Positions 55,601 through 62,039 are shown, counted from the stretch's first letter. The stretch is DNA of 64,000 nt from Omphiscola glabra (GCA_964017045.1 OZ024809.1:434001-498000); one strand, 5' to 3'. The notes: generated by a model not told the origin, from the sequence alone. Numbers and translations: made by a program.

Positions 55601-58600
55601 CTGTAACGAGACGTACGACGGACGGACACTCGAAGGCCAGAATACCAATAGTAGTGGCGGCGAGGACTTGAAGCGTGGTAGGAGGGTCAAGGTCAAGTCT
55701 CGTATGTGGAGGCACAGGCGCACCCATCAGGCTGACGACTGTCGTCCTGAAACAGGGGAAGTGCTGAGTTTGAGACCCCTCGTCACGACATGCTTCACCC
55801 AGACCGAGGTATCGACCGGGAAAGTCACCGATTTATCTTTTGTGAGGAACGAGGGTCAGGGCTTCCCAAATATTCGGGACTTGATGACCAAGTGCGTGCA
55901 CTCCAGCAGCTTCCGGTGCTACGTGCAGAATATCGTCGACGAGAGAATGACCAACAAGCTGCACAACTTAAACCTTGACAAGCTGGAGCAGCGTAAAGGG
56001 TCAACGTCCGCAGTGGGCGCCGTCGACCCAGGTGCCTTCCCAGGCAATCGTGTCACCAGCAAATGCAGCCTGCGTTGCGTCAGCGCAGAGAACGATTATG
56101 ACATGCCTACCCCGGTGTGCAACGTCAGCGACGAGAACATTGATGACGACATCGAGGTCATGACAGCTCAGATAGAGAAAGCCTCACAAACCACGAGCAT
56201 GCACGGACTTGTCATCGGCGTTTCGGCAACACGCTTCCATGAACTGAAATCATGTAAACATTCATCAGAGGCAGGGCGTGCAGCTGCGAAAAGTTTGGAA
56301 AAAACCCAATCAATTTCTAAAGAGGAGGGCGGCCAGCGAGTCGCAGAACCTGAAAAGCCCAAACACTTCAGCGTTGCGAAGTACAAAAGTGCACCTTTCG
56401 GAGTACGCTCGTTGTCTAGAGAGAAGGAAAAGGCTCATTTGAAATCCTCCTCGTCCGCTGTGATCCCTTCAAGCGATTCCGCAGACCATCGCATGGGGAA
56501 GCAAATCACCATCAACAGATACAGAAAACTGCTGGCATCTGTGAGCCACACCTTCACGGGGAACAAAGAGGATCCGGGACACTTCGCGTCAGAGCTCAGA
56601 GCGTCGCCAAAAGAAAGTGGCATGAACGACAATCCCGGGATCCCAATCACGGATAACACGCAAGAGGGATCTCCCCAAGAAATAAGTGTCCAGGTCGTGA
56701 CTAAAACTGACACGGAGACGCAGTACGACCCAGAGCTTATCAGTGCCAACAAGAACGTGTCCGACAAGGCGATAGAGCTGGACGAAAAACTGGGGGCGGC
56801 ACCCAAAAAAAGTTGCTCGGCGTCGAACAGCAGCGAGTCCTCCGGAAGTCTGTCGGGTACGTCGGTCGATTACGGAAGGCTGAAGAACGTCCTGTCGACG
56901 GAAACCAAGATGTTGTGGAAGAGCTTGACGCGCCTGGAGAAGAACTCCGACCACTGCAGGACCTGTCGACTGCAGTACATGTCTATGCTGTCCCCGACGA
57001 CCAAAGCCGGAGAAAGCTCGTGCAAGGACTGCCGTGATGCCGAGCGGAGTGCGGCGAAGCCAGGGGCCGAAAACAAGGACGCGAAGACCAAGAAGAGGAC
57101 CTCATGGAGATACTGGCCAGAATGTGGGACGAGTAACACAACGGCCAAGCAGCAGAACCAAAACGAAAAGCCTTTAAACGACAGAGCCACTTCCCGGCGA
57201 CCTTCTCCTTCAGACGTACAGCAGAAGTCGGAACAATGTTACAAACCGCCAAAGGGTGGGGATAAAATTTCTCCACATAGATTCAGATCCTTCCAGAACG
57301 AGTGCTCGACGAGGGCTGACATATCTCGAAAAATACGAGCAGGGTCGGTAAGGGGTCGACACTTAGCGCGAATGGTCAACTTGTTTGAGAAAGGGAGCGG
57401 ATTTCATCAGGATTATCCCAAATTTGATACATTCTCTTCAGACGCCCCGTGCAATGACCGGCGGCAAGGGTTGCAGGAAAGTCTCGATTTCAATGGAACG
57501 ACCAGTGTTTCTGACAACGATGCTGCCGCCAAGTCAGCGATGCCGTACACGTCATCAGCCAACAGTGCTGGGGATGTAGATTGCGGCGTCATGAATATTA
57601 GCTCGCTGGCTGTCCAAGACACGGGCAACAAAGACGGGATCAACGGGAAAGGTTTCAATAAAAATTGTTTTGAGGCTAGTGGGTGGAATAAAGTCACTCC
57701 GGCCCAGGAAACTCTGAATCCAAAGAAATGCAAATACGACACGGTGCTGTTAAGCGTCAGTTCAGAGCACAAAGCGAATAATGACTGCTTTCTGCAGAAT
57801 CGTGACCAGCAGCATATCTCACCTGACAAGTTGAAGGCCGATCCGGGCAGTGAACAAGGTACACCGACCAGGAAGTCGTGTGATTCTGCAGACGTCTGGA
57901 TAGAACGATTGGTAAACATTCTCCACGAAATGCACCAAGCTTTCCCCCACACTGCTAATCAGGGATCGCCTTCTCTAAACCCTACCTCCCAACAGCCAGC
58001 TGTTCCCATGCAACAGACCCGCGAGACGGATGGCGTACCGAAAGCTGCGTTTGAATTTCCCGTAGCAGGAGGGATGAGCCTGGCGTCATACGTACAGGGC
58101 GCACACTTGATGAGAACATCATGCACTACGCCACAGTATTTGGGCCATTTCAATGAGATCAAAGAAACGGGACTTAGCAGCACGGATACAGTCCAGAAAC
58201 TGATTTCATCAAACACACAAACGGATGACATGGTAGCCACTTCTGATGACTCCCTGGGCACGAATGTGAGGAGTTACCTATTCAATGGCACTCCGCGAAA
58301 TATGAAATTGGAAAATCACCTGGTGGAGAAAGGTCATAGTCACGCTCGCGGCTTTTATGTTGACACTAACGGCCCATCCAATCAAAGCAGCACTCAGACC
58401 GTTGGTCAAAGCAGCAGTTTAGTTGACAGCATGGTGAGGGAGCTAATTGGTGAGCACAACCAGGATGGGAGGGGTGGGCGCGCAGAGCAAATAAACCCCA
58501 CCCCTAGTGTCTTCAGGCAGACGGGCAATCGTTATATGAATATCTGCGGCAACCGAGCAAGTGACAGTCACCAAGATATCAGCCACCAGGATATCAGTCA

Positions 58601-61175
58601 CCAGGATATCAGTCACCAAGATACTTCAAATGTACAAGGCGTCGAATTGTTGCAGGTCGACAATGTCAATTCGAAAAGATCGTCGCCGCTGAAACGCTGT
58701 GCATCACAAAATCAGAAAGAACTGTTTAAAGGCGATACTGTCTACACTCAGGATCATTTTGTCACATCCAGTAGGTCCACTGTATTTTCTCGGCCCAATG
58801 AGTTTGATGCCAAGAGAGAGGGCGCCCACCTTAAGATGAACCCCCGAGGCAGCAAGGACGAAGATTCCGAAACTGACCGTAGTTTCCAAACTTTGTGTGC
58901 CACGTCCGATCTCATGGATACTGCATGGAGGGTCCCGTCCTCACTTTCGGTCGCCACTGACCACCACTTAAAGGAGGACATCATATTTTCCAACAGTCGG
59001 GGAGGGATGAAGAACGTGCCAAGCCGCGTTCAGAGATTGCATTTAGCGGATTTCAAATTGACCAGGGTCCCCGTGTCCACGCGAAAGTTTCGCCTCAGGA
59101 GATCGCAAAGCATGACGGAGTTCGGTCGAATAACGCACTTGAACAAATCTTTTAATGCGCCACTGTTCTCGGATGACGCAAGGGAAAAGACTTCCCCATT
59201 CGAATGTCCGGCAACGTCCTCCGCTAGATCGGGTCATTGTGATGAGATGACCACGAGGAAGACTGTGGATTCAAGACGGGACATTTTCGGAGGAGAATCA
59301 CTGAAACGTAACCCCTGCAGAAGCTGGCATGGAGGCGTGTGGGGTGCGCAAAATGACAAGATGGCGGCGTGGGGTGCGCACAGTGACAAGTTGTCGGCGT
59401 GGTCAATAGAAAACTCTCTACAGAGCATATTTGGACGTCTGTTTTCTACCGCGAGAACAGCATTAGTAAATAATAACTTCAGCCGTGGACGGAACAGACT
59501 CATTACCAACCCGAGCATTACAAATTCGAGCATGGAGAACAGAAGTAATGCAGAGAACACATTGTCGGAGAACAAAAGCACTGCACACAACCTGAGCAGT
59601 AAGAACAAAAGCACCGCTACAAACGTGAGCAGTGAGAGCAAGAGCACTGCAACGCACCTGAGCAGTGAGAGCAAGAGCACCGTTACGAACATGATCAGTG
59701 AGAGCAAGAGCACTGCGACGCACCTGAGCAGTAAGAACAAGAGCACCGCAACGATCTCGAGCAGTGAGAACAAAAGCACTGCCACAAACTTGAGCGGTGA
59801 GAACATACTGGCCGCGAATAAAAATTTCTCTGAGAACAAAAGCACAGCGACAAACTTGAGCAGTGAGAACAAAAGCACAGCGACAAACTTGAGCAGTGAG
59901 AACAAAAGCACAGCGACAAACTTAAGCAGTGAGAACAAAAGCACCGCAACAAACTTAAGCAATGATAATATAATAGTTGTCAATAAATTGTTATCTGAGA
60001 ACAAGAGCACCGTGACAAACTTTGGCAGTGAAAACAAAAGCACCGCAACAAATCTAAGCCTTGAGAGCAAAAGCACAGCGACAAACTTGAGCATTGAGAG
60101 CAAAAGCACCGAGACCATCCCGTGCTGTGATAACGACACTGCTCTAAAAAACATTTGCGTGGAGAAGGCAAGTAGTACAAGCGGCCACGAGCTAGCCTTG
60201 GGGGCGCTGGATAAAATGGCTTCAGACGGTAGTGCGTCAGACCTGTGCGTACACGACTCACACATCCGGCGTGAACTGAGGTCTCAAAAATGGCATCCAG
60301 ACTCTCCGGAAAACAACAGCGCTCTCATTCGAGACAATAGTTTCCCGTCTAAATCCACACTAGACATAACCTGTCAACATTCGGAGCCTTGCTCTGTCGG
60401 CGACGACATTGTCCATGATCAGGGTAGAACATGCGCGGTCAACGTCTACGTGTCTAGCTGTAACGTTGCGTCTGAGGACAGCCCGGCTGAAGTAGACGAT
60501 CATATCAGCTCAAACGAACGGTTCAGGTGCTCTGACCACATGAATTCCATCGAGCATGTATACTGGACAGAAGCCGGCGACTCCACTCTCCAAACCAGCT
60601 CATCCCGCTTCTCAGACCAGGTGTTCTCTGATAAGAGCTCCGTTGAATCCTTCAACCGGGAAAACACACCGGAGATGCCGGCCGCATATCACCGCGGGAA
60701 ATGTGTCACGCCGTCGAAGGAAATGCAAAATCAAATGCGAACAACTAACGTGGATTGCCTTGGCCAGAGTCCCCTGGAGATACCGGTGGACATTTACACT
60801 GTGCCACTCTGGAAGCCCAGCGGTCCAGAATCACCGCAGAAAAAGAAGAAGAACAAGAAGAAGGACGATGTCGCCATGCGCACCGTGGTCATCTCGGGCC
60901 CCCTGAGTAATTTCTCCATCCCAGTCCACCGTCATGTGAGCCAGAAGCTGGAAGGCAGCGAATCGAATCAAATGTCCGCCCTCTCGTCCAACTGTGGAAA
61001 TGTCGAGCCTGCGCAGCTGCCAGCTTCCGAACGATTCACCAACCAAGGCAAACCACCAACAGAAGATCACAGGGTCGGCTCGGGGTGGATGGGCACTGTC
61101 AGAAAAATTTTGCCTTTCCGTAAGAGGAGTGAGTCGACTGACAAAGACAACAAAAATGTGGGCCAGCCAACGTAG
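40614..61175 (+). CDS. Giant single-exon protein, 6,853 residues, family unrecognised
   Basis: A single open frame of 20.6 kb. The start is well fixed: an in-frame TAA (40548-40550) precedes it, the context ataATGG is favourable, and a TATA box lies upstream. The product is rich in Ser, Thr, Lys, Asp and Asn and is mostly predicted disorder. A basic N-terminal cluster (residues 27-47, KSKAKSAHKKKKTGSGKK) and a C-terminal one (near 6742, KKKKNKKK) suggest nuclear or nucleic-acid/tubulin contact. Likely ordered parts are helical segments near residues 670-700, 1047-1105 and 4212-4260, and a denser region at 4437-4690. Residues 5448-5473 form CxxC-x18-CxxC. TQT motifs lie at 4981, 5062, 5868 and 5927. 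In-frame repeats occur at several places, chiefly 6296-6502. No signal peptide or membrane segment is obvious. The higher GC than flanking DNA and absence of stops over 6,853 codons make coding certain in practice. The function is unknown. It could be a cytoskeletal or nuclear scaffold, or one huge exon of a larger transcript. Confidence 0.82.
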   Translation: MASSRKSVHDSIQSTSTSSKLRHAVAKSVKSKAKSAHKKKKTGSGKKLVPVPARPSEEKSSWDSKRELKNISSRDSVKGAAEKSINCVTEKSINCVTNPSYTNKTTTTRYESANFPLDLSECLQDASVWEAMEIRFLENDTCTVLRPKLCTSASTGEDKSQKTSLLDTKRTELVTKNGDITKAKGQIRRQTVCVEKVHVKNLLNTKREKCGNLSSSRLSEYRPPNVYSAMDTCTNAEVKMGYRAGGEYRSEEYFTDTETFETVYESDKPSLIYGRTSDSKSGADTKSTTNDMRSTAHEKLSQLNRIKARNNDMSQVSRSGHNTGTVEVAVQSCFLSDEESEVEEKDTVDECCSAARRESQLKLSQGKTLVGQRRKMKETCYRAKSSYINPRSTVVIKKSASVGGQQGETSQSISVKKPHVDYQARLTWPNVECNVFVKETSADNTKASSTECLKESSAEFTGDSSAELAEESSADLCIGSSADLATGSSAERDGDFSEGSERDTSIKSNVLPPDKEDFANIFLSNYKSPTTYARDVGENWEFSSKHSSAQSSNSVKNCSRQNNVLSTCTNAKCRHGSQSDQFSDDYRDLSHRNKTGVIRLKTYPANNVSRSEHSKIKQSGSNESVHVHDSAGITESTTGSGTDWSRRSDIQGVEERSRKSDMPKDCAPTFSPLSEAEIARYKEIALQILIQRKKGEAYKAMTKRTDDSSTASVSKKKYVSTRKRVTRPDTKSDVRSEGIKSETKSIKTDKSDGFQQASVETARVNYTDHSGVSASRRIRNQIEKHKKRIQLAKEIASEKEKSEGEPQTKIKKKRQHKNTALHNKADATEVFKRAATPKHRITKTKDTVSVITSDTSSVFSCNQAYAGCVTPGQKIDVTSQTLGHSRVDEAKSGHEVKSNTPTTLSTTKSDCRCVKSSDDLTHGPSKAVEATDKAEQYKAGVMLELRRKQRGDQVRSVPICHSMKSNIIPSEILTKRTTEPLQQTNPNFKSAGLLSRPLQSLDIPKDHGYVKDLAIQANMARDEYVATLKEDDTRSTQGSLMAKRPIKYFELLQNILKSPTARATQALGMFLQKPEALASAERELDITVDQIINSYQEIFDELNTISAPVAKIAPGQAHFDLQAKMGTQHQMNNQTKKEIQQTSAKSRKDAEQIRDFLDGDVEKRRSSNSAVPEKKIKSPSPALVGYQKHEKKVLLSPKVVPSLSGRNIEDTMKKSGEFATFLKNDTEKAVTPEDLKMIKPPARPPKFESSLSTQISCKTARQHFCSLMGESSMGKKDLPRYQLPTKSSNGKVLASLSSSSVHHRKQSGLTESQGALVWSTKNLRSKVKMSDGIGLSQVISQRKLTRASSLSATRIVPSKSSDGHSPHNVPQGATAVTETDRSPGSHNVRHGMTAFTEKDRSSGSCKISPRHSPILKPSKETPSKSSQHYRMGRKETSPGSTKPHPDPTSMHKLFQSIQQRFQPSRSWRSSSRRAHSGITIVAPPLSLNISPVTPGLQGPVGGWDDSQTNSEEAEKLKPAKKSLSDLLVTKKSVTGFSTTDVRKRVQHENKGQTTTTTTKSEDFVVKFDGPLNLPAVNMAQRASKTDQDKEKANVKSGAMETKITKLTKQTDSTVKRPLPMPKYNKHIAHENKAILMKGDLLTTHTATHDGHVNLEVTKPEFVNPSSSRRNMSLRQRNPKMRYSSTERLESGFGRPLQNEKKLTGIENKRPIIELTSGEKHPQRVSLFSTIHKPALTGSSAVKEAKKRSRNGPTVGSLSEPVLYKVHKTQSNSKHNLGSQPPVPSAERRSASLAFKKSPHRLNTSTPQASSVRIFKSSDPIHSQAKKSVSTSAILTTNKRLKTPMMKSKVATKTEWKPPQRRTVQHNATRSGKKNPSEKSPIISDLKDLEGIGTSEGIGTSGGIGTPEGVATSGGTNTSRSWSRLHMIRKRGFSQTTPVTRAPRLATEARSRKATINPSNVLKRRSRSDEYVGLPLGTKNKSWPQRKKKLETSDVVPSILISLSSSSELSDKEDTESRYGTVCNNVTFDLKGLRPDLTLDDIVSQNNDESRSKEEDGAKSGIEIAHTVQGIKAKSPPTPPIAARSPPTLLKTVHNNRMSLDGHNFKSTGPEQMLLKKIQATYGKKQHASDEESENSDLLSFQTLRKRAVAKTCEMIINESKHITCSKDLPSPMDLVGSDSLLELSSPERTNSRDKTTDGKALVSKDPLKSPDRKSSAVTPLDASHVIGQSPVPKQRTTLIYVLDQNYKGVPPDVGLETVLSKARNEESANIIGVAHIKTSPNLTDLTAKELQNCKIKNAHMSPPLIGVLRSPKKRGHGFRGQAKSGIDEIVMCSALSEQVLSTENKFKDELSQHAISLQEDEKRLYLDDNEYLQMPKSRSTLRPEALKISPTIIMPVQGVFKSAPYMALVNSTNGKQKSLPDENSTCECAEMAMKAQKTVMTKELLGLDTELIETNSNERGFQNHPVGPEMVTRVHKRRSNADQLNDDVEDLQYRRNFGHDDSVVKSEKFVTHFLDVSRPNDDTEDSDHRRDSYSDKVPECLSCKGQNDQDSSSTTETSPNSEMFKNLKRTRESLFPADEGQILSAEEKQLPSADKGQLPSADKGQDFAKMIKVPSHKITTGSPPHKRPHLQDVNIHKPKSAEKELYEDGEGTKHVTAVESSVVGKAIHEASLQVSDEQCKGTDNYQIVLCGESTDELSSGVEFKQGECYNTVSLEPSSVKHVEISGQSATGEVTTRLLARVQANFTETENTQSKNVLEAELRYQATSESSKGSNRVDDNIETSGILIASRSYSEIIITPNQIQTNCVTVSSKETIKSEAFKSSLLDSINTKADFASIWSEPKTYKAESLNQDNSEGQSIGLAPNKAIAPERLSQTLPMCNTPFSGINNPNKQDLIPSKNPKPGEDHLKQNKSERLDNNDQYTSGGETPYHKASSDMDIEPSGDNGNRLVADQPDARTNTRAQMGAMFDSYLTPMATPDKQAFHQQEMGMRIHIALEEIVGCQWKPFSSHTGTYNVAIDNYICGRVDGVHLNANLPTMKEPGIHDSGTNDNKKTNGQLNNDGKCNASGKDNGSGNDNGSGKDNGSGKDYGSSKDNERLNDNGRVNDNGSGEDKGRVNDTASGVKGDMMGPDMYSQGIETIQRNTREHTSTKHHVRDGSKYQTEGGARNSDINYPKTGTSSRLRALSIDDCGATVMSRSSNKRIVRADGFFDCLQVKPEVCISIDILTEAKKAVTTSNGGDDKHIRHSNIAPDSSTPKGENLKTVVSANEIANQDNFKSGTSKKMNDKTRDDTYRARNKSTELDGLIMKNIDKVREITHCSKMEKMPERSRTPEHSLEQAEITRRLENRREAGGTHHQLGQGEDKKVAEVITSNDGVGREDFENPGFLTRSLSVTRALVSNYDQLSPSSVEFDGHRPSFPRAPSTDVGTNVNSSGSASPRLSDEEQVRVNAKPVRVLTRSGPINYKYIHQKALENLESFLKTATRRRGDTLSSPPKSKSRSDIARMHRSCPGCTTKPSALKARRTLISGGDYGSCADSYMTIKEPRQIGRPSSQLPDSTPVDDDLIIAYDLSPLLFGKADDDDDLIGPHTQFSLINIQQESRDVAAERGGILDYGTYYGEPKLAEDKAYSESVRDTPFPFFKPVNKSLSFSPHDFVPRDSRPGESVNHVTSTVACGQEVRIDDAAVLKDIDHTEKHMVKSQGPKYLFVRESEHSRSNQEGRNLSFCSLPGSADDSSHCDVCEIFTIPPLKDGRNQSLPTHPSFQTSDLQQQFGPKHNLFPTKSIYTSPTTQYHICSLSTHTNKPGTPNPCACQAAAMFAPSASNPSLRPGHFQNNNPFITHATQNPFITRFETLLVPSPSDSENTVMPACTAAGILHTHNQQHHPGNPICSHSTVYNPMDAVRPRVEIPEIGPVEPFQEPAGFVLTSEELKSFFGCDSVESLNRSDKNDSSQKTQSCSLATTKEQLILFSEDPFAARQETTNGHQLQTHPSDVPSSSDKLFDESDVLLSRFHFETDTVWGPGCPTGQNLLPLQQINLESLTSLETPKCSQSCLGCCGEVTHLEKGEEHRWGSLCQMTMSPLERSSENFNYTSLSVSTTSEKQLVKLCSNIDLSSMETFSLTKPPEVDSSKVSLIETTSSATSFSQDDTEHSSWTLDDQPSLSFGSDAPLLPKCGRVRSILRLTPAASKTRSSTDCDSEDSENNNHSYSENVEQEFLDSVTFLTSKFLSFFMGIETEVKRKYASRKKEMKPKKLCKQRRCASNIYRPQVKDPFELKHLNQTGGHWSKKFSSLKFKRKRKGKLNQKCNLVADSLRSSPFAQVSRESLSVTCTDMDIDEKAIVAPGNDTGKKHNTCSDVLVSMEAQSPGTDTLLEHDSEETLTSGPKSCCKDVHMSSSWNDMNLGSMNSLIRMFMDRPSTHPHCSQPENTSSRRLFADIDPDENVIPDDHLFIRDDPLEPVSGVCMYNNLFAREPLYPGLDSLIHTVYEDEEDAGERTPDTDLNHLFNQPHLMGEAAMGQIGGHGNLDVYDGSYCFRLGHEYPLEIYPGLIPNRTAWFPPPPQIQTLFIILGEDEAGAGSEFLDDDGDDPETGLQEALTCQRAKDASESIHVIQTRGARALEKEMILKKWERALAESPTEKANEDVKEHEAIRAVSFTEARDVVYQTKIYEQDYDGEIHEVVFLTKDLGESVAEEEPKPTPQASCRIGCQPRKRKFSPRNGADENCGRFYHYRVIKEDDHVPPLKRKKLGLAKQHSDAYHSNGSQYPPRGRGKFGGADQRVEFSEEKSPTKKPSPRVSPACKTLRSSNECHGRTRFNRDTESTCKLNTFRKANLNAGKNVCKKRSPLARPAGTLTRTYSFVGHEERFNHTNVDSTIMSEMQTEFNEDKFTRSYHEKKAKTKLENQFLLDDYELDTYEELGSLFTEMQESSSSNVFHEDVHATEMSESRIFSDISMTSTSSQVSSEASSSRESLPRLRITPTVSAGTQTLFTVHKYFSNATCCNETYDGRTLEGQNTNSSGGEDLKRGRRVKVKSRMWRHRRTHQADDCRPETGEVLSLRPLVTTCFTQTEVSTGKVTDLSFVRNEGQGFPNIRDLMTKCVHSSSFRCYVQNIVDERMTNKLHNLNLDKLEQRKGSTSAVGAVDPGAFPGNRVTSKCSLRCVSAENDYDMPTPVCNVSDENIDDDIEVMTAQIEKASQTTSMHGLVIGVSATRFHELKSCKHSSEAGRAAAKSLEKTQSISKEEGGQRVAEPEKPKHFSVAKYKSAPFGVRSLSREKEKAHLKSSSSAVIPSSDSADHRMGKQITINRYRKLLASVSHTFTGNKEDPGHFASELRASPKESGMNDNPGIPITDNTQEGSPQEISVQVVTKTDTETQYDPELISANKNVSDKAIELDEKLGAAPKKSCSASNSSESSGSLSGTSVDYGRLKNVLSTETKMLWKSLTRLEKNSDHCRTCRLQYMSMLSPTTKAGESSCKDCRDAERSAAKPGAENKDAKTKKRTSWRYWPECGTSNTTAKQQNQNEKPLNDRATSRRPSPSDVQQKSEQCYKPPKGGDKISPHRFRSFQNECSTRADISRKIRAGSVRGRHLARMVNLFEKGSGFHQDYPKFDTFSSDAPCNDRRQGLQESLDFNGTTSVSDNDAAAKSAMPYTSSANSAGDVDCGVMNISSLAVQDTGNKDGINGKGFNKNCFEASGWNKVTPAQETLNPKKCKYDTVLLSVSSEHKANNDCFLQNRDQQHISPDKLKADPGSEQGTPTRKSCDSADVWIERLVNILHEMHQAFPHTANQGSPSLNPTSQQPAVPMQQTRETDGVPKAAFEFPVAGGMSLASYVQGAHLMRTSCTTPQYLGHFNEIKETGLSSTDTVQKLISSNTQTDDMVATSDDSLGTNVRSYLFNGTPRNMKLENHLVEKGHSHARGFYVDTNGPSNQSSTQTVGQSSSLVDSMVRELIGEHNQDGRGGRAEQINPTPSVFRQTGNRYMNICGNRASDSHQDISHQDISHQDISHQDTSNVQGVELLQVDNVNSKRSSPLKRCASQNQKELFKGDTVYTQDHFVTSSRSTVFSRPNEFDAKREGAHLKMNPRGSKDEDSETDRSFQTLCATSDLMDTAWRVPSSLSVATDHHLKEDIIFSNSRGGMKNVPSRVQRLHLADFKLTRVPVSTRKFRLRRSQSMTEFGRITHLNKSFNAPLFSDDAREKTSPFECPATSSARSGHCDEMTTRKTVDSRRDIFGGESLKRNPCRSWHGGVWGAQNDKMAAWGAHSDKLSAWSIENSLQSIFGRLFSTARTALVNNNFSRGRNRLITNPSITNSSMENRSNAENTLSENKSTAHNLSSKNKSTATNVSSESKSTATHLSSESKSTVTNMISESKSTATHLSSKNKSTATISSSENKSTATNLSGENILAANKNFSENKSTATNLSSENKSTATNLSSENKSTATNLSSENKSTATNLSNDNIIVVNKLLSENKSTVTNFGSENKSTATNLSLESKSTATNLSIESKSTETIPCCDNDTALKNICVEKASSTSGHELALGALDKMASDGSASDLCVHDSHIRRELRSQKWHPDSPENNSALIRDNSFPSKSTLDITCQHSEPCSVGDDIVHDQGRTCAVNVYVSSCNVASEDSPAEVDDHISSNERFRCSDHMNSIEHVYWTEAGDSTLQTSSSRFSDQVFSDKSSVESFNRENTPEMPAAYHRGKCVTPSKEMQNQMRTTNVDCLGQSPLEIPVDIYTVPLWKPSGPESPQKKKKNKKKDDVAMRTVVISGPLSNFSIPVHRHVSQKLEGSESNQMSALSSNCGNVEPAQLPASERFTNQGKPPTEDHRVGSGWMGTVRKILPFRKRSESTDKDNKNVGQPT
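41960..42105 (+). repeat. ESSAEL/GSSADL repeats in the giant protein
   Basis: About six degenerate copies of an 8-10-residue unit (residues 450-497: ESSAE, DSSAEL, ESSADL, GSSADL, GSSAE). Codons have diverged while the motif is retained, so this is an older duplication than the others in the gene. Confidence 0.7.
46275..46372 (+). repeat. GIGTSE/GIGTSG repeats in the giant protein
   Basis: Five copies of a six-residue unit (18-bp core ggcatcggcacgtcag) near residues 1888-1919. Confidence 0.85.
49790..49968 (+). repeat. DNGSGK repeats in the giant protein
   Basis: About nine copies of an 18-bp unit (aatggcagtggcaaggat) at residues 3060-3118, drifting into NDNGRV on the right. The products are a Gly/Asn/Asp-rich flexible linker. 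Confidence 0.88.
53248..54690 (+). other. Densest, probably folded, region of the giant protein
   Basis: Residues 4212-4690 have the most hydrophobic and aromatic content. They include FLDSVTFLTSKFLSFFMG (near 4213), PLYPGLDSLIHTVYED, and EYPLEIYPGLIPNRTAWF followed by PPPPQIQTLFIILGEDE, then an acidic patch and a helical KEMILKKWERALAE segment. This is the part most likely to reveal homology in a sensitive search. Confidence 0.45.
56952..57032 (+). other. CxxC-x18-CxxC motif in the giant protein
   Basis: HCRTC at residues 5447-5451 and CKDC at 5470-5473, separated by 18 residues. This is the pattern of a small zinc-binding module. Isolated pairs SCPGC and SCLGCC occur elsewhere in the protein. 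Confidence 0.4.
58566..58632 (+). repeat. SHQDI repeats in the giant protein
   Basis: Four copies of a 15-bp unit (agtcaccaggatatc) at residues 5985-6005. Near-identity of the DNA marks it as recent. Confidence 0.9.
59498..60122 (+). repeat. SENKSTATNLS repeats in the giant protein
   Basis: About 17 copies of an 11-residue (33-bp) unit at residues 6296-6502, with interruptions (NILAANKNF, NIIVVNKLL). Core codons are agcagtgagaacaaaagcac. The frame is kept throughout, while the antisense frame is also open for 343 codons. Confidence 0.93.
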
Positions 61176-61880
61176 ATTAGACGATATTAAAAAAATATGT
61201 TGCGATGAAGTTGAATGGGAAAACAAAATTGTTATCGATTTCTCACTAATACGGACGTAAATTACTCAGTATCGACATCGACAAGCAATCTTTTAAGGCA
61301 GGCCTGATGAACAAATCACACCTGATCGTTAAGCGATTTTATCATCAAGTTGTAGATTACTTTAAAAAACTCGCAAACTAATTATGGATGAGAAGTAAAA
61401 ATGCGATGGATATTTGTTAAAAGCAAACAAATACAACGATAAATGGATTAATGTAAATTTTGTTGAAATCTTGCCTCACTCTGGCAATTTTCATACAACC
61501 CCCCACCCCCTCCCGCCAAAAAAAAACCAAAAAAAAAAACCAAAAAAAAAACCTTCTATCATGTTCGAGGCCAAATCGGCATTTGATGAAGCTGGCTACG
61601 TCTGAAGCCGAGAAGAAAATTGTCTGATGTCATGGAGTAGTCCAACTCTCTAAGCATCTATTGATAGAAGGGAAAGCGATGCTACGTTTGGATCGCTCAT
61701 GTAATATCAGCTTGTAGATAAGGGTTGAAGTTATGCCATGTACATACAGCTCCTTATGGGAAATTGATGATTCTACATACATTAAAAAAATATATATATA
61801 TATAAAAAACTGAATGTTTTTGTTACATTGGCAACAGCTGTGTAACGTTTTCAAACAAATAATGTATTTATCGCAATAAA
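61176..61880 (+). terminator. 3' UTR and poly(A) signal of the giant gene
   Basis: The first canonical AATAAA after the stop is at 61875-61880, followed by a T/GT-rich stretch, giving a 3' UTR of about 700 nt. It contains A-rich tracts (61525-61550) and a short (TA)n at 61787-61803. Confidence 0.5.
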
Positions 61881-62039
61881 CGACAATGTCATACGAAAAA
61901 ATAATCGATTTTTCTGTTGTTAATCGGGCAAATTGTCTTTGCAGCCTCTTTAGTGAAATAGGTCATGAGATGATTGTGTCAGACCAGGTGTAGGTGCATA
62001 TGTAAGTGTAAGTGCGTCAACGCTATTCTATGTTAGAAA

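Noticed and set aside
59234..60265. A 343-codon minus-strand frame, Leu-rich and resembling a membrane protein
   Set aside because: Antisense of the in-frame SENKSTATNLS repeat of the giant gene. The hydrophobic look arises from complements of Lys/Asn/Ser codons.
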